Shown here: piece after piece, positions 23,842 to 35,042 of the stretch | How the letters are laid out: each line of letters starts with the position of its first letter | How positions within the stretch are numbered: the first letter of the stretch is position 1 | Assembly: GCA_003693705.1 (NCBI GenBank) | Contig: RBZT01000781.1 | Span: 93,510 to 157,509 of the forward strand | Direction of reading: 5' to 3' | Origin: Polymyxa betae | Lineage: Eukaryota; Endomyxa; Phytomyxea; Plasmodiophorida; Plasmodiophoridae | DNA length: 64,000 nt | The notes under the pieces: generated by a model | What the model saw: the letters and a program-made list of their open reading frames with translations, nothing else | What the model was told of the DNA's origin: nothing | Database searches by the model: none | Program-made: the position numbers and the translations under genes

Positions 23842-25171
23842 TTACGGGTCGGGAGGCAGCGCATCCATCAATCCAAGCAGGTCGATGTCGTCGGCGCTGT
23901 GGTTTGCATCGTTATCAACGTCGTCGAGCTTTGATATGATATCAGCTTTTATGGATGTTGCAGGCGCCACTATCTTCTGGAAAGACGACCCCGAGCTGCC
24001 TTGGTTGGTTGATGACGACTCGGTCGTGATGAGATCCAGCTCAAGCCTGAAGGTCGGATCAGGTGGCATAATCTTGATCAGATCGGTTAGCAGCTGTGTC
24101 GGTGCCGAAACTTTCAATCCGGATGAAGTAGAAGCGACCGAGGTCGCTGCCGCCTGCGACTCTGTTCTGTTGTCGTTCTCGTAACTGAAGACGATTCAGA
24201 CAGCGACCTGAACACATCTTGCAAAGTTACATGTTGCTTCCTAAAGCACAATTTTCAGCAACTACAGGTGGTGCGGCAGTGGCTGCTGTTGCTGCTATTT
24301 GACGACTTGGAAAAGTTATGTTGAACGTCTGGGTTAAGATCCTGGAAGTGAACACGCGAACCATCCCCAGCGGGTCGCCCATCGAAGGCTGCGACCCTCG
24401 ACGTTCGTATGTGACAACGATGGCGCCGTTTGTGTCCTGAGATACATCAGGGAGCTAGCAGTCTTGGACAGCAGCGACGACCTGAAGATTGCTCTGAAGC
24501 AAGAGTGACACCTTGATTTTGCGATCTTGCAGGACATCAAGCAGGCGATAGCGCAGGACTGCAAACTCCCATTCGGCAACGCTGGCAAATAGCTAAGCTG
24601 GAGTCAGTAAAGTTCAACATTGTTGGGCTCTTACTTTGTTGACTGTTTGTAATGCGCGCTGGATTAACGAGACAGCTACACAATGGCGAGCTGACATCGG
24701 GAATAGCTCAATTAGCGAGTTCAAATGGTTTCTAGTGATGCGAACGACGTCGCTTGGGATAGTTGATGACATCAGCTGGAACTTAAAGCCCATGGTCATT
24801 AAGTCGTATAGCTGCATGCCCGATGAGTTCGGTCAGAGGTGTGGTGATGGTGCTCACTTTCTCCATGCTGGGCTCATTCAATCGCATGATTGATGAATGC
24901 GCCAGGCGTCTGAAAATCTGCTGCAGTGCGTCCAGGTTCTGGACTGGGTGCGGCTTGAACATCTCGTCGATGAACTTGGTATTGAACATGGTCGCCGTTA
25001 CTTCTTCCAGCACTGCGTCGATGATTAGGCGAGCCGCCGATTTAACAGCGATGACGAACCGCGAACGCTTTTGTCGATGGGAATGTTCTGCGCCCTTAAT
25101 CTCTGATCGATTATGTAGACCATTTCGCCGCCCATGTTGATGACCAGCACCGACATCGCCATACGTGCCAT
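23842..25171 (-). CDS. OSCP1: OSCP1 (NOR1) homolog
   Basis: Exon 1 (25171-25060) reads INMGGEMVYIIDQRLRAQNI followed by PIDKSVR. Exon 2 (25012-24858) continues VLEEVTATMFNTKFIDEMF and LAHSSIMRLNEPSMEK. The next exon starts at 24811 with LYDLMTMGFKFQL. Later short exons give LRYRLLDVLQDRKIKVSLLL and DTNGAIVVTYERRGSQ. The last exon carries PDPTFRLELDLITTE and ends DDIDLLGLMDALPPDP. These follow OSCP1 block by block, including its acidic end. OSCP1 was described as a transporter partner and is repeatedly found in ciliated lineages. At least five short introns, some about 42-52 nt. Confidence 0.88.
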
Positions 25172-25479
25172 GACGGATGATTTGTCACTGACGCTCGTCG
25201 CTGTGACGAGTTTCCTTCGCGATCGTTGTTTTCTCCGGGCATGATCCGACCTCTGGTCGCGTGGTGCGTTGCAATCGATACGCGTTGATTGCTTCTGTTT
25301 TAACCGAAAAATAAGTCTGAGGTTAACACCTCGTACAAGCGATGTCAGCTTTGGAGATAACAGCGTTTTGTTTTGCCTGGATTGAAGCATGAGTTAGGGT
25401 TTGGACAATTCTGGAGGGAACTACAAAGGTGTCTAATTCATAAATTGCATTTGATGTTACGTATAGATATGTATATGAT
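25172..25479. other. Short gap, OSCP1 promoter and Argonaute 3' end
   Basis: 308 bp. A weak GTTAGGGTTTGG string lies at about 25393-25404. No gene is seen. Confidence 0.35.
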
Positions 25480-27981
25480 TTAAATCCAGTACATTTGGGC
25501 ACCAGTTCGTTCTAAAACCTTGGGCAGAGCAGTGATCTTGAAGCTTTCTGAGCCCGAACCGGACCGGAACTCGTTCTCTTCACTCTGCGAGTGATAACGC
25601 GCTCGATCTGCGGCGAGGTGTGCATAATAGACGGCCGGAACGATCGACACGGAACGGGTGCACCGAGCATAAGTATAACATTGATGATAAGTGATGCCTT
25701 GCAGAAGGTCAGCAGTGAAATTATTCTCGTCGAAGATAACATGGTAGTGAGTTGGCCTTGAAGTTCCTTGGATACCACCATGTGAACATAAATAAAAATC
25801 AAATTGTCGAGGATGGACGACAGAAGAATCGACAACAGTTCCAGCGGGAATATTGCCAGAACGATCTCCAGCAGACGCTTGGTTAACAAAAAAACGAGCA
25901 TGGTGGCGCTTCTGTACTATAATGAAGGTAATTTTAGGGGTATACCCGGGCTCAAGATTATTGCAAGCATCTCGAAGTGCATTTAATTCATGTCTCAAAA
26001 CAGATTCAAACTGCCCCTCAGAAACGCCATCACGATAGAATAGAATGCGTTCTGGCTTCTTGCCTTTTGTTGCCGTATAAAACCGAATCAACAAGGTCTT
26101 AGCCATGTTGTTGAGATCTTCTATGATTTCTTGGCGGGGTTTCTGGGCTCGAGTTTCACAAGCGTATTTTGATGGGTGGGCATCCATCGAGGCAACAACT
26201 GCAGCTAATGAAGGAAGCCTAGAAAAAGCGGCCCCGTGCGTAACATCAGCTCCAAATATGATGACAGGTTTCTTGAATAAAAGCTCATGTGAAGGCGATC
26301 GAGACAAAACGCTGTTGATGCCCCCAATCCGAGTGTTAATCTTGAGTAGGAGATTACCACAATACATCGGGTCTGCCTTTTGAAGATGCTTGGATTGCAT
26401 ACATTGGGAAGGTACATCCAGCACAGTGTCGCAAATACGCTTGATCTCACCATATGCGTTACTGTCACCAAATGGTAGAATGATTAACAGTAATTGACAC
26501 CGAAGTTTTGAACTCTCGATTTGCTTGACAGCTTTTGTTAGCGCATCCTGGTAGCAAATCGTGCCCCGCCCCTGTGGACGACAAGGGATTATAACTGGTC
26601 GCTTGAAAGAAACACCATGTTCCTTTGCAGCCCCGTTGAGAACAGAGAGGAAGTTATTCACTTCATTTTCGCGAACACGTTGTTCAAAGACGACAACACC
26701 CCAGTTATCGACCGGCGGGGAAGAAACGTAGGAAGCATCTCTGGCTTGCCAGGCTCCCAGCTGAGGTTGTACAGTCTTCTTCTTGGATTGTTGGTGATAG
26801 GAGATGGTAGGAGGTTCCAACACACGACCATTAACCTTGACCATTTGCGCGTTAACTTTTAATCCAAAGTCTTTTACAACAGGGTCTTTGTCATATTCCC
26901 GTTCTTGCAAACATTTCGCGATATTCTCCATTCGCACATTCGGCTTTGTCGCAGTCTTCTTGATCATTGCAGCAGTTTGTGCAGGCGCTAGCTTCTTAGT
27001 GATTCGCTCGCCAGAAACAACGTGGCAAACCTCCATCGGCAGATATGTAGGCTTTTCTTTGGACCCTACTATCAATAGAGGAAGATGCGGATGCTGCAGC
27101 TTGAGGTTGTAGCGCTCTTGAAAGTATTTAGCAACGTTCGTTGACCGGGTTTCGTTGTCTTCTTCAATAGTAAACTTTAGCTGCACAGAGGATTCCTTAG
27201 CAATGTCACGAATCCTGTACTTTCGCTTCATATCGCCGCGATGGGTAACGGAAACTTTGACTCCAATTAGTTCGGATCGAAGAGCACCACGGCAAGATTC
27301 GTTAATATTGGCTAGTTCTCGTCGAGTAGCGGCTTTCACGAGGTCGAGGACAGGCTGCGCCCGATGAAACACTGACGCAGCGATGTCGATATTAACCAGT
27401 AAACGGCCGTGTGCAGGACGGAGAGACTGGTGATAGCCGAACCAAATCTCAGACAAGGCATCAAGTGGGACAGTGTTGCGACCGGAAAAGAAGGAAGAGC
27501 CAAGTGAAATAAGCTTGCCAATGGGAGTCGATCGGCAGATGACATCTAATGCTTGAACACAGTCTTGAGGAGTATCAAGATTTCGTCCAGCTAGGAATTG
27601 ATGAAGAGAATTCATTGGCACAACAGCGACATGCTCGATCTTAATAGTGAAACGGCTTCTACGATCAGGAAGATTAATGACCTCCGTTTTAGACGGCCAT
27701 GGCAATCTGATGGGATAATACATCGTAGCCTCTCCGTCATAAGCCAGGGCCTTATTGCCTTCGAAAAAGTTTTTCTGTTTGTGAAGGACGTTCATGATCT
27801 GGAGATTGGCGGCCTTGGGAACAGACGGTGTTATCTGCACATTGTACATGTGAAAGTCGGCATTAGGGATAGAAGAAACCTCGAAGAAATTGGCAGTCAA
27901 GCTAATGGGTTTGCCTGCCTTACCGACGCCAGGGCGCTGAGGCATGGCGTTGGGGTTGAAAGTATCGGGCGAAGTCGTCAT
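25480..27981 (-). CDS. AGO: Argonaute protein, Ago clade, slicer motifs intact
   Basis: A single uninterrupted frame of 833 residues, unusual here because most neighbours have introns. N-terminal and linker domains are followed by a PAZ region (about 205-345), MID (about 425-560, with CMQSKHLQK matching the family's guide-binding segment) and PIWI (about 570-815). The PIWI tetrad can be read as D579 (in IIFGADVTHG), E618 (RQEII), D651 (YRDGVSEGQF) and H788 (YYAHLAADRARYH), with spacing like that of animal and plant Ago proteins. It should therefore be able to cut guide-paired RNA. The partner Dicer is not in this window. Confidence 0.95.
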   Translation of the reverse strand: MTTSPDTFNPNAMPQRPGVGKAGKPISLTANFFEVSSIPNADFHMYNVQITPSVPKAANLQIMNVLHKQKNFFEGNKALAYDGEATMYYPIRLPWPSKTEVINLPDRRSRFTIKIEHVAVVPMNSLHQFLAGRNLDTPQDCVQALDVICRSTPIGKLISLGSSFFSGRNTVPLDALSEIWFGYHQSLRPAHGRLLVNIDIAASVFHRAQPVLDLVKAATRRELANINESCRGALRSELIGVKVSVTHRGDMKRKYRIRDIAKESSVQLKFTIEEDNETRSTNVAKYFQERYNLKLQHPHLPLLIVGSKEKPTYLPMEVCHVVSGERITKKLAPAQTAAMIKKTATKPNVRMENIAKCLQEREYDKDPVVKDFGLKVNAQMVKVNGRVLEPPTISYHQQSKKKTVQPQLGAWQARDASYVSSPPVDNWGVVVFEQRVRENEVNNFLSVLNGAAKEHGVSFKRPVIIPCRPQGRGTICYQDALTKAVKQIESSKLRCQLLLIILPFGDSNAYGEIKRICDTVLDVPSQCMQSKHLQKADPMYCGNLLLKINTRIGGINSVLSRSPSHELLFKKPVIIFGADVTHGAAFSRLPSLAAVVASMDAHPSKYACETRAQKPRQEIIEDLNNMAKTLLIRFYTATKGKKPERILFYRDGVSEGQFESVLRHELNALRDACNNLEPGYTPKITFIIVQKRHHARFFVNQASAGDRSGNIPAGTVVDSSVVHPRQFDFYLCSHGGIQGTSRPTHYHVIFDENNFTADLLQGITYHQCYTYARCTRSVSIVPAVYYAHLAADRARYHSQSEENEFRSGSGSESFKITALPKVLERTGAQMYWI

Positions 27982-28563
27982 GGCAGATTGTAGGAGGACG
28001 AAAACTGACGCCTAATTAGCACGATGGTAGCCAAATGAATCAGAACGAAATCAAGAAACAGCGCACAGAAGAGCTCGTCGCCAGCGCAGGACAGTAACCT
28101 GACTGGTGCTGACCTCTCCTGTCAGTGCGCTCCCAGTGGATCATGGTTACAACCGAACTGGTCATCAACGGAAACCCTGTCACCGCTTCTCACCTACACT
28201 GATGCTGGCCTGTATTATTCGACATGAGCTGGGGGCTGCCGCCTATATACAGTCGAAACAGACTTAAAGCGGCCGTTTATGCAAACGGCGGAGCCCGCTC
28301 GGGCTGGGTGATTTGACAGACACTGAACGAGTCATGGGCAACGCAACTACGTAACATTTGGCATGTAGAGCATCATACTGTACGAATTAAGTTGGCAATC
28401 TGGCTGGCGTAAGCCGGGCTGTAAGTATGTCAAGTGCGTATGTCCACTGTTTGCAGTCTTTATTTTAGGCTTGTTGGGCCAGAAAGTCGATAAATTCCAG
28501 TCAGTTCAACGAACAAAGACGACACGAAAAGGAGAGAAACTCGAAAACCCCGTCATATCAGCA
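27982..28563. other. Argonaute promoter region and upstream gap
   Basis: No gene is seen. Transcription of Argonaute starts leftwards from somewhere in the first part. Base composition becomes A+T-rich toward 28350. Confidence 0.35.
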
Positions 28564-28839
28564 ATGTCTACAATGTCTGCTGCCACAGGGCTGCGCTGTG
28601 AACAATCGCGGCGTTTCTTCAAAGGCGGAGCCCTCGCCGTTGCGACATTGCTACAATGGTGTGCTCATCATGAGGCGGATCATAACAAACCAAGCATGCC
28701 ACTCACTATCGCTCTGAAATATCAATTAATCGCTCATGGAGTTAGGGCAAGGAAGTTTCTGAATGCTGCTCTATTCCTTGCGCTAACGAGAGAATGCCGC
28801 CTGTCCAGGGATATCAGCGATCCTTCGAATCCAACCTAA
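28564..28839 (+). CDS. Doubtful small open frame
   Basis: 91 codons from the ATG at 28564, starting MSTMSAATGLRCEQSRRFF. The product is Ala/Leu-rich with scattered Arg and His and matches no family I know. It could be coding or chance. The surrounding 2 kb is otherwise gene-poor. Confidence 0.25.
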   Translation: MSTMSAATGLRCEQSRRFFKGGALAVATLLQWCAHHEADHNKPSMPLTIALKYQLIAHGVRARKFLNAALFLALTRECRLSRDISDPSNPT

Positions 28840-29962
28840 CTTTGATTGTTCATACTCGTTGTTGCTCGCTTAGATTGTTCATTTGGGCTCTGTGCAAGGG
28901 AATTAGTTTGTATCCATTCTTTCCAGCATGGAGCATCTTATGAGGCTATTCACTTGCTCTGCAATTGTGTTTATTTTTTGCTGAATCTGCTGATGATGGA
29001 GGGTTGCCGACCTTAAGAGTGTAGGAAGGGAATACTAAATTACTTCTGCATGTGATTGCATTTGACTGAATCAACTAAAGGCTGTTTTTGTTATGATTTG
29101 GTGTAGATCAGCAAACTTTGAATATCACCAGTTCGATTGCCGATGATATGCTGATTTATTGTTGATGATATAGATAAATAAACCATGCTAAAGCGAAATT
29201 AGTTGAATTTATTTTATTTAATCCATCAACTGAATTCCATGATAGCTATACTGGCCATTTTAAAATCTCTTTCCGGTTATGGTCACATTGCTTAAAACCT
29301 GTAAATCGTATCGAAATAAGTCGGATATGTGCTTAACTTTTTCAAATGCTATATAACTCGATCTTGGCAATGCTGAAAGATGCAGCACTCAAAGACAGTG
29401 ATAGTGCCCCAGACTGGCTAATCTATGCGCTCTTGTCTGGCTTATCGATATATCAGTAGCCGAGCGCAAGCTGTAAGGTTTCAAAGAAATCATCCATTGC
29501 ATCTATGCCATTCTCGTTAAAGATGGACCTTTCAAAACTCGTTTACAATGTCTATCCAGTATATTGAGTTTGATGATTGCACAGTACATATGCATCTGGG
29601 ACCTTCTCAGAATTTATATTCAAATCATGATTGCGGTCCTCCACAAGGTTCAGTTATAGTTCATGCCAATCATTTGCCAACCAGCGATTTCGACCACGAA
29701 CTGAAACCATATCAAATTACTGCATCATATACCAAGCATACAGCTATCGCTTGCTTGGGTTTAAATGGGTCCCCAAGTGCTCTGAATTGAATAGATTTTT
29801 GTATTTTATGCACTGCTGCTTTTCCAGATTTTGATCGAATCAGCTGTTATCGAGTAAATTGCTGTCTATCAAAGAAATGGTCATGTCAATGTAACATTAC
29901 TTCACTACCGTTATAAACGTGTAGCCCCGAGAGTCGTCATCATAGTTCAGACTTGAAAGACG
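28840..29962. other. Gene-poor A+T-rich stretch upstream of COG3
   Basis: About 1.1 kb. A plus frame of 80 codons at 29548-29790 exists, but its composition and lack of splice logic do not persuade me. The COG3 promoter should lie at the right end. Confidence 0.35.
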
Positions 29963-32385
29963 ATGGCGGTCTCGGCCCACCCGTCCATGACCTTGAAGGT
30001 TCGCGATGCGGTTGCCTCCTGGGATAAAATCGTTAGCGCCCAGGAGACAGCAGCTCTGGCGGAGGCCATGCAGAAGGCGCTCGACCACGATCGGTTTAGC
30101 GCGCCTGCCAGGCCTGTTGTTCTGCCTCCAGCCTCTGATCCTCAATCACTGAAGAATGTATTATCGTTTTATTACGAGCTGAAGACAGAATCAGAATCAG
30201 TGGCGGCTGTATATAGCCGAGGTCGGCTACGACTATCGTCGCTATCCGCTACGAAAGCCGTCCTATCGGATATGATCGGGCGTGTTCATTCCATTTGCAA
30301 TCGAATGGATGCGTTAGTATCGCTAAATCGGTCGATTGCTGAATTTACCGATCAGATTCGGCAATCGTGTCAGCTGCTCGCTAAAGAAAAAGAGCAGCTG
30401 GTCGCCCAATCTGATTATCTCAGCGATGTGCTATCACATTTTGATGATAGCAGGCGACTCGGTATCTCATTTCAGCAATTTTTCATTTCTGTTTTTGATG
30501 AAAGCACTTTTTTCTTTATTGTTTCTCTTTATTTTGTAACTGCGGTTTATTTTTTTGTAATGAATGTATATCAATTTGCTTCAGCTCATAGGTTGTCGTT
30601 AACTAATAACATCTCGGCACAAGAATGGGCTTCGATATTGAATCGTATTGACGAATGCACATCGTTCATGAAGAAGCATCAAGACTATGCAGAAGCCCGA
30701 CGTCATCTGCCCCAGTTCCAACAAATACGAACTCAGGCGCTATCAAAGCTTTGCACCCAGTTCCAAAAGATTCTTCAGTCGTCAATCGAAGCGAACCCAG
30801 TCGTTCCAAAGGACCATTTCTCCATTTCACTCCTTTCTTTTAGATCCGCTGCCAGCAGCGCTAGACCATTAATCGCAATTTTGGAACGGAAATCGGGCAT
30901 CTTCAATGAATATGATGAAGCTCTCCAGGAATGTGTTCAAGCTTATTACCAGATTCGGCAGAAGCTTTTGTATGAGACTTCAAATCAGTATATCACCTCG
31001 CTAGCAGAATCGAAATCACTGCCCGACTTTTCCCGAACGGCCTCTATTTATTTAATACGTATATGCTCGGTCGAAGCTCGACTGTTTTCGGATTTCTTTC
31101 GAGCAGAGTCATCCTTCTCGTTGTTTCTACAGCTGATTTCAAGTGTCAGCAGCAGGTTCGCAATCATGCAATTGTTTAATTGAACATTTGTCTTTGAATT
31201 GTAGGCTTATTTCTGTTTAATGTGTGATGCATTGGATTCTCTTGTTGTTGCTCGACATTTCACTATTCAACCATCTTTGTGCTTTTTGTGTTTTTTCTTT
31301 CTCAAGATTACGTTGCTACTGAAACAAATTGTAACGTATGACGGTTATAAACCTGATTTAATATTCGTTTGCGTTAGAATGATCTGACTCTGTTCAGCCT
31401 TTATATACACATTCGATCTCGGGTCATCAACGAAGAGGATCTCGATATTCTCTCCGATGTTATCAACATCGTCCAATGCGAGATCCTCGATAATGAAGTC
31501 ATTCCGCGCGGTGATGAAGTCAACCCGATCATTCCTGTCCTGCAACGCATAGTTGAGGACGTTCAAGAACGTCTCATTTACCGTGCCACTATCTACATTC
31601 GCGACAACGTCTCTGGATTCAGCCCGAATCCTGATCATCTTAACTATCCAGGCTCGCTGATAGCCGCTAAAGAGAATGGCCCAACTTCTCTATCTTGGTA
31701 CCCGGTTCTAGAGTCCTGCCTGATACTGCTGTCGAAGATCTATCGCTCGGTCGAGCGCCATGTGTTCGAGATGTTGGCCCAGGACGCGATCTCGGCGTGT
31801 ATCCAATCATTACACTCTGCCTCCGAGATGTTTCCAACCAGAGACGATTCATATCTGTTCCTGATTCGTCATCTAGCCATTTTAAGAGAGCAAATATCTC
31901 CCTTCAACCTCAGTGGCGGATTCACCGAGCGTGAATTGGATTTGTCGCATGTGACCGGGTCGTTTCGGCTGCTTATCTCCGGTCGTCTACCAGCACTAAC
32001 ACTGACGGAAACTGAGGTGAATATTCAGCTCGCCTTGGAGGCCGATCTGAAACGAACCTGTGAGCTTTATATTCATCATGTCGTTAGGTCGCTTATTTCC
32101 GGCGACAACCTTCCACCGGTACGGTTGCATCATTTTTGATTTGCTGAACTTAATGACTTTTGTCAGGCTGAAAACTATGACGATCTAGTTCGTTCTGCTA
32201 GCGAGAAGGAGCTGAACTCTGATCCCGTCGCGTTTCAGCAAGGCTACCAGTCAATGCAAGATCAATTATCTTTGTATTTTGGTGGATCCGAAGCTACTCT
32301 GATTGAACCGATCAATAATCAGATCGACCATTTGATATCAGAAATCAGGAAATCGGCGAGTCTCAATATTGAACAGCAGGAATAA
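29963..32385 (+). CDS. COG3: Conserved oligomeric Golgi complex subunit 3
   Basis: The start at 29963 reads MAVSAHPSMTLKVRDAV. Helical segments follow: IRQSCQLLAKEKEQLVAQ and YLSDVLSHFDDSRRLG, then after an intron (about 30461-30584) RIDECTSFMKKHQDYAEARR. Further on are DVQERLIYRATIYIRDN, a PDHLNYPGSL segment, SWYPVLESCLILLSKIYRSV, DDSYLFLIRHLAILREQI with SPF, and an end at NIEQQE. These fit the Sec34/COG3 family, which belongs to the lobe-A part of the COG tether for retrograde Golgi traffic. Several short introns; the one after FLQLISS (about 31142-31204) changes frame. The first intron is a multiple of three and stays open in frame. Confidence 0.85.
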
Positions 32386-32684
32386 ACGCCAATGTCTGAC
32401 TCCCGCTGTCATCGATGTCACAGATAGGGCTAATCGGCATTTCACTCAAATTTTCATAGCTCCTGTTTCATCGTTGGCAAAGCTTTAGTCAGGAAGAAAT
32501 GTCTTCTCATCTTATCCACAACAAATTACTTGCTCCTTGGATGATGATTGGTAAGTCGTTGGACATCATTTTGACTGGTAATACATGGATGCGATTGATT
32601 GACATAAGGTATTGTATAGATGTGAATAGAGTATTTGGTAGGTAATTTACTAATATAACAAGCATCAACAATACAGATCGAAGA

Positions 32685-34958
32685 TCACTCCGAATCGCTT
32701 TCAGCTTCCTCATCATCGGATGACGATATCACAAAATCATCAATCTCATCTTCGGCGTTTGAATCTCCATCCGATGAGTTATTTTTGCCTTCGCCATCTT
32801 TGCATTCGCCATTTTCGAAAGCATTAATGACGTCTTCGACATCCGATAACAAAGAATCATCATCCGATTCGCTGTCAACCTGTAACTGTGGGATTGTATC
32901 AGACTCAGGTTCCAGGCTGCCGGCCGACTCGGAGTATGCCTCCAACGGCGGCTTGGGCAGCGCTGCACCCCAAGCAGCGATCGCCTCGCGATCTTTCGGG
33001 GAAAACTCGCATTCGCCGCGCCGGGATTCGATAAACGTCATATTGCTGGCAATCTGTACTGCGAGTTTCTGGGCCAATTTTCGGAAACGAACGATCTAAA
33101 GAGAAATCAGTCGATATCAAGAAGCAACGACACAGCAACGACCTTGGTGTCAGAGGCGAACTTGGACAGAGTGCGACGGATCGGGGCGCTCAGCTCCGGG
33201 AAGGCGATGCTTCTTGAATGTCGAGTAAGATGGAGACGCAGAAGGGCAACGGCACGATTCACAACCGCGTCCTGGAACGCCTTCGAGCGCAGCAGCGAGT
33301 TCGGTGCGGCGATCATCGTCTCGATGGGCGGTGCTTTGGCCGTGGCGCGCGCCGCTGCCGACGGTTCCTTTGCGGTTCCAACCGCAGCCCAGTTCGTGGC
33401 GCAGATCACACCCAGCAGCGGCGCCGAGATCGGCACGTACTGGCCCGTGACGGAGGCGACCTGGTGCAACATTTCGGCGCATTGCAGATGGAGCGGGAAG
33501 TATTTGTTGGAGGCGTGCGATCCGATCAGGGCCAGTACGATCTGGACGAACGGGTAGCAGAGCGGACGCAAGGCGGAGCGGGGGTCGGCGGCCAGCCGGG
33601 CCAGTACATGGGCCCAGACCCGCGCCGAGTTCAGCAGCTGGGCGTCGACCTGGGTCGTGTTGGCCCGCAGGCGGACGGCGATCTGTCGAATGTAGATGAA
33701 GGCGTGCTGGTAGGCGGCATCCGTATCCAGGGCGAACACTTCCACGATGCAGTTCTGCATGAACCTAAGCCAGGGGTTAGGGTTTTAGGGTTTGCCCGAT
33801 ACTCGCCGTACCGGAGCATGGGGGCATTGACGGCCGTCAGGAACTTGGCATTGCGGACGAAGGTGCCGTACAGACCCCGGAGAGCGGCGCTGACAAAGGC
33901 GGGCCTGGTTTTCAGTGCCTGTATCAATGATCGTAGCTGGAAGAACGCCTCTATGCGTGCCTGATCGGCTCCCTTGGACCAGAGCTGCAGTAACGCCTTC
34001 AGATATCTATGACACAGCTTCGGGAATGCTGCGAACAGGCTCAGAGTCGGACTCAGCGCTCGTAACGTCCGTCGCTGCAGGCGTGACTCGACGCACTGGC
34101 TCACGAAATGGACCGCATTGCCAAGGAACGATCGGGTCGCCGATTCCAGCGCTTTCCAATGCGGCGATCGTTTCGGATTGGAGCCCAGTTGCTCGACAAG
34201 CAAGCCCGGGACGTACTGGACCGCAGACGAGCGTTAGATTACAGACGCTTGTTGGTGATATCACAACTGACCTTCAACAGGGCGCTCAGGAGACGGTCGA
34301 ATGCGGCCGGGTCGCCAACACGCAGCGCCTCGACGGCCACATCGGCCTCGGATTTGTTGTTGATGGCGTTGGAGTCCCCGTTGGAGTCGGCGTCGGCGGC
34401 GTGCGACGCCACCCGGAACAAGCGAATCAAACGTTTCAGGCTGCGCTGTGATTTCTCCTGTCTGGCGCTACGCAGCAGGGCCGGTACGATCTTGCTCAGA
34501 TCGGCCGATGCCGTCGCCTCGTCTGGTTCTTCATCAAGGTCGTCATCATCTTCGTCGACGATGTCATCTTCATCGTCATCGGGTTCGTTGACGTCGCCTT
34601 CACCGAATTTCAGAAGATCGGGGTTGTTGGCGATCAGATGTCGGTAGAACTCCGGGTCTGTCTCAGACAGAGCTTTCATCTCGGCGGCGTGAGCAGCGAC
34701 TTCATCCTTGTCATCATCGTCTGGACCTGCTGCGAGAAGATCGTCAATATCCATCTCTTCGACAGGTTTCGATGGCGTCTCCGCTGTCTCAATGACTTCT
34801 TCGTCATCGTCCATGGCTTCAGCCTTGGCAGAGACACGCTCACGTTCGTGACGTCGCCGTTTATTGGCCTTAGCAATGGATGATTTTGGTAGACGGCGCA
34901 AATCGCCATTGCCGGCTTTCTGTCGCAGCTTTCGGGTCTGTTTCTTACCTTTGCCCAT
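32685..34958 (-). CDS. NOC2: Nucleolar complex protein 2 (Noc2/NOC2L)
   Basis: The start at 34958 reads MGKGKKQTRKLRQKAGN, a basic nucleolar leader, then a long acidic region and DPEFYRHLIANNPDLLKF. Minus-strand exons downstream give KLCHRYLKALLQLWSKG, NAPMLR joined across an intron to FMQNCIVEVFALD, and AYQHAFIYIRQIAVRLR, the hallmark of Noc2. The C-terminus is acidic and Ser-rich. Noc2 pairs with Noc1 and Noc3 to move and mature pre-60S particles. The intron before FMQNC contains a telomere-like string. About five exons are likely; not every boundary was fixed. Confidence 0.88.
33772..33796. repeat. Telomere-like repeat in a NOC2 intron
   Basis: A GGGGTTAGGGTTTTAGGGTT string on the plus strand, so C-rich on the coding strand, lies within the roughly 50-nt intron that separates NAPMLR from FMQNC. 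Confidence 0.7.
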
Positions 34959-35042
34959 GGTGAGCGATTTCGAAAATCAGCCCGACGATTTTCTGAAATT
35001 GTTCAAGAGAGACCCCCGCGGAGTCCGTCGCGCAAAAACCCT

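Noticed and set aside
30461..30584. A membrane helix inserted in COG3 (FFIVSLYFVTAVYFF)
   Set aside because: It is the in-frame reading of an intron with GT-AG ends that happens to be free of stop codons; COG3 has no membrane segment.
33144..34647. Several long plus-strand frames opposite NOC2
   Set aside because: They mirror the G+C-rich minus-strand NOC2 exons and carry no recognisable domain.
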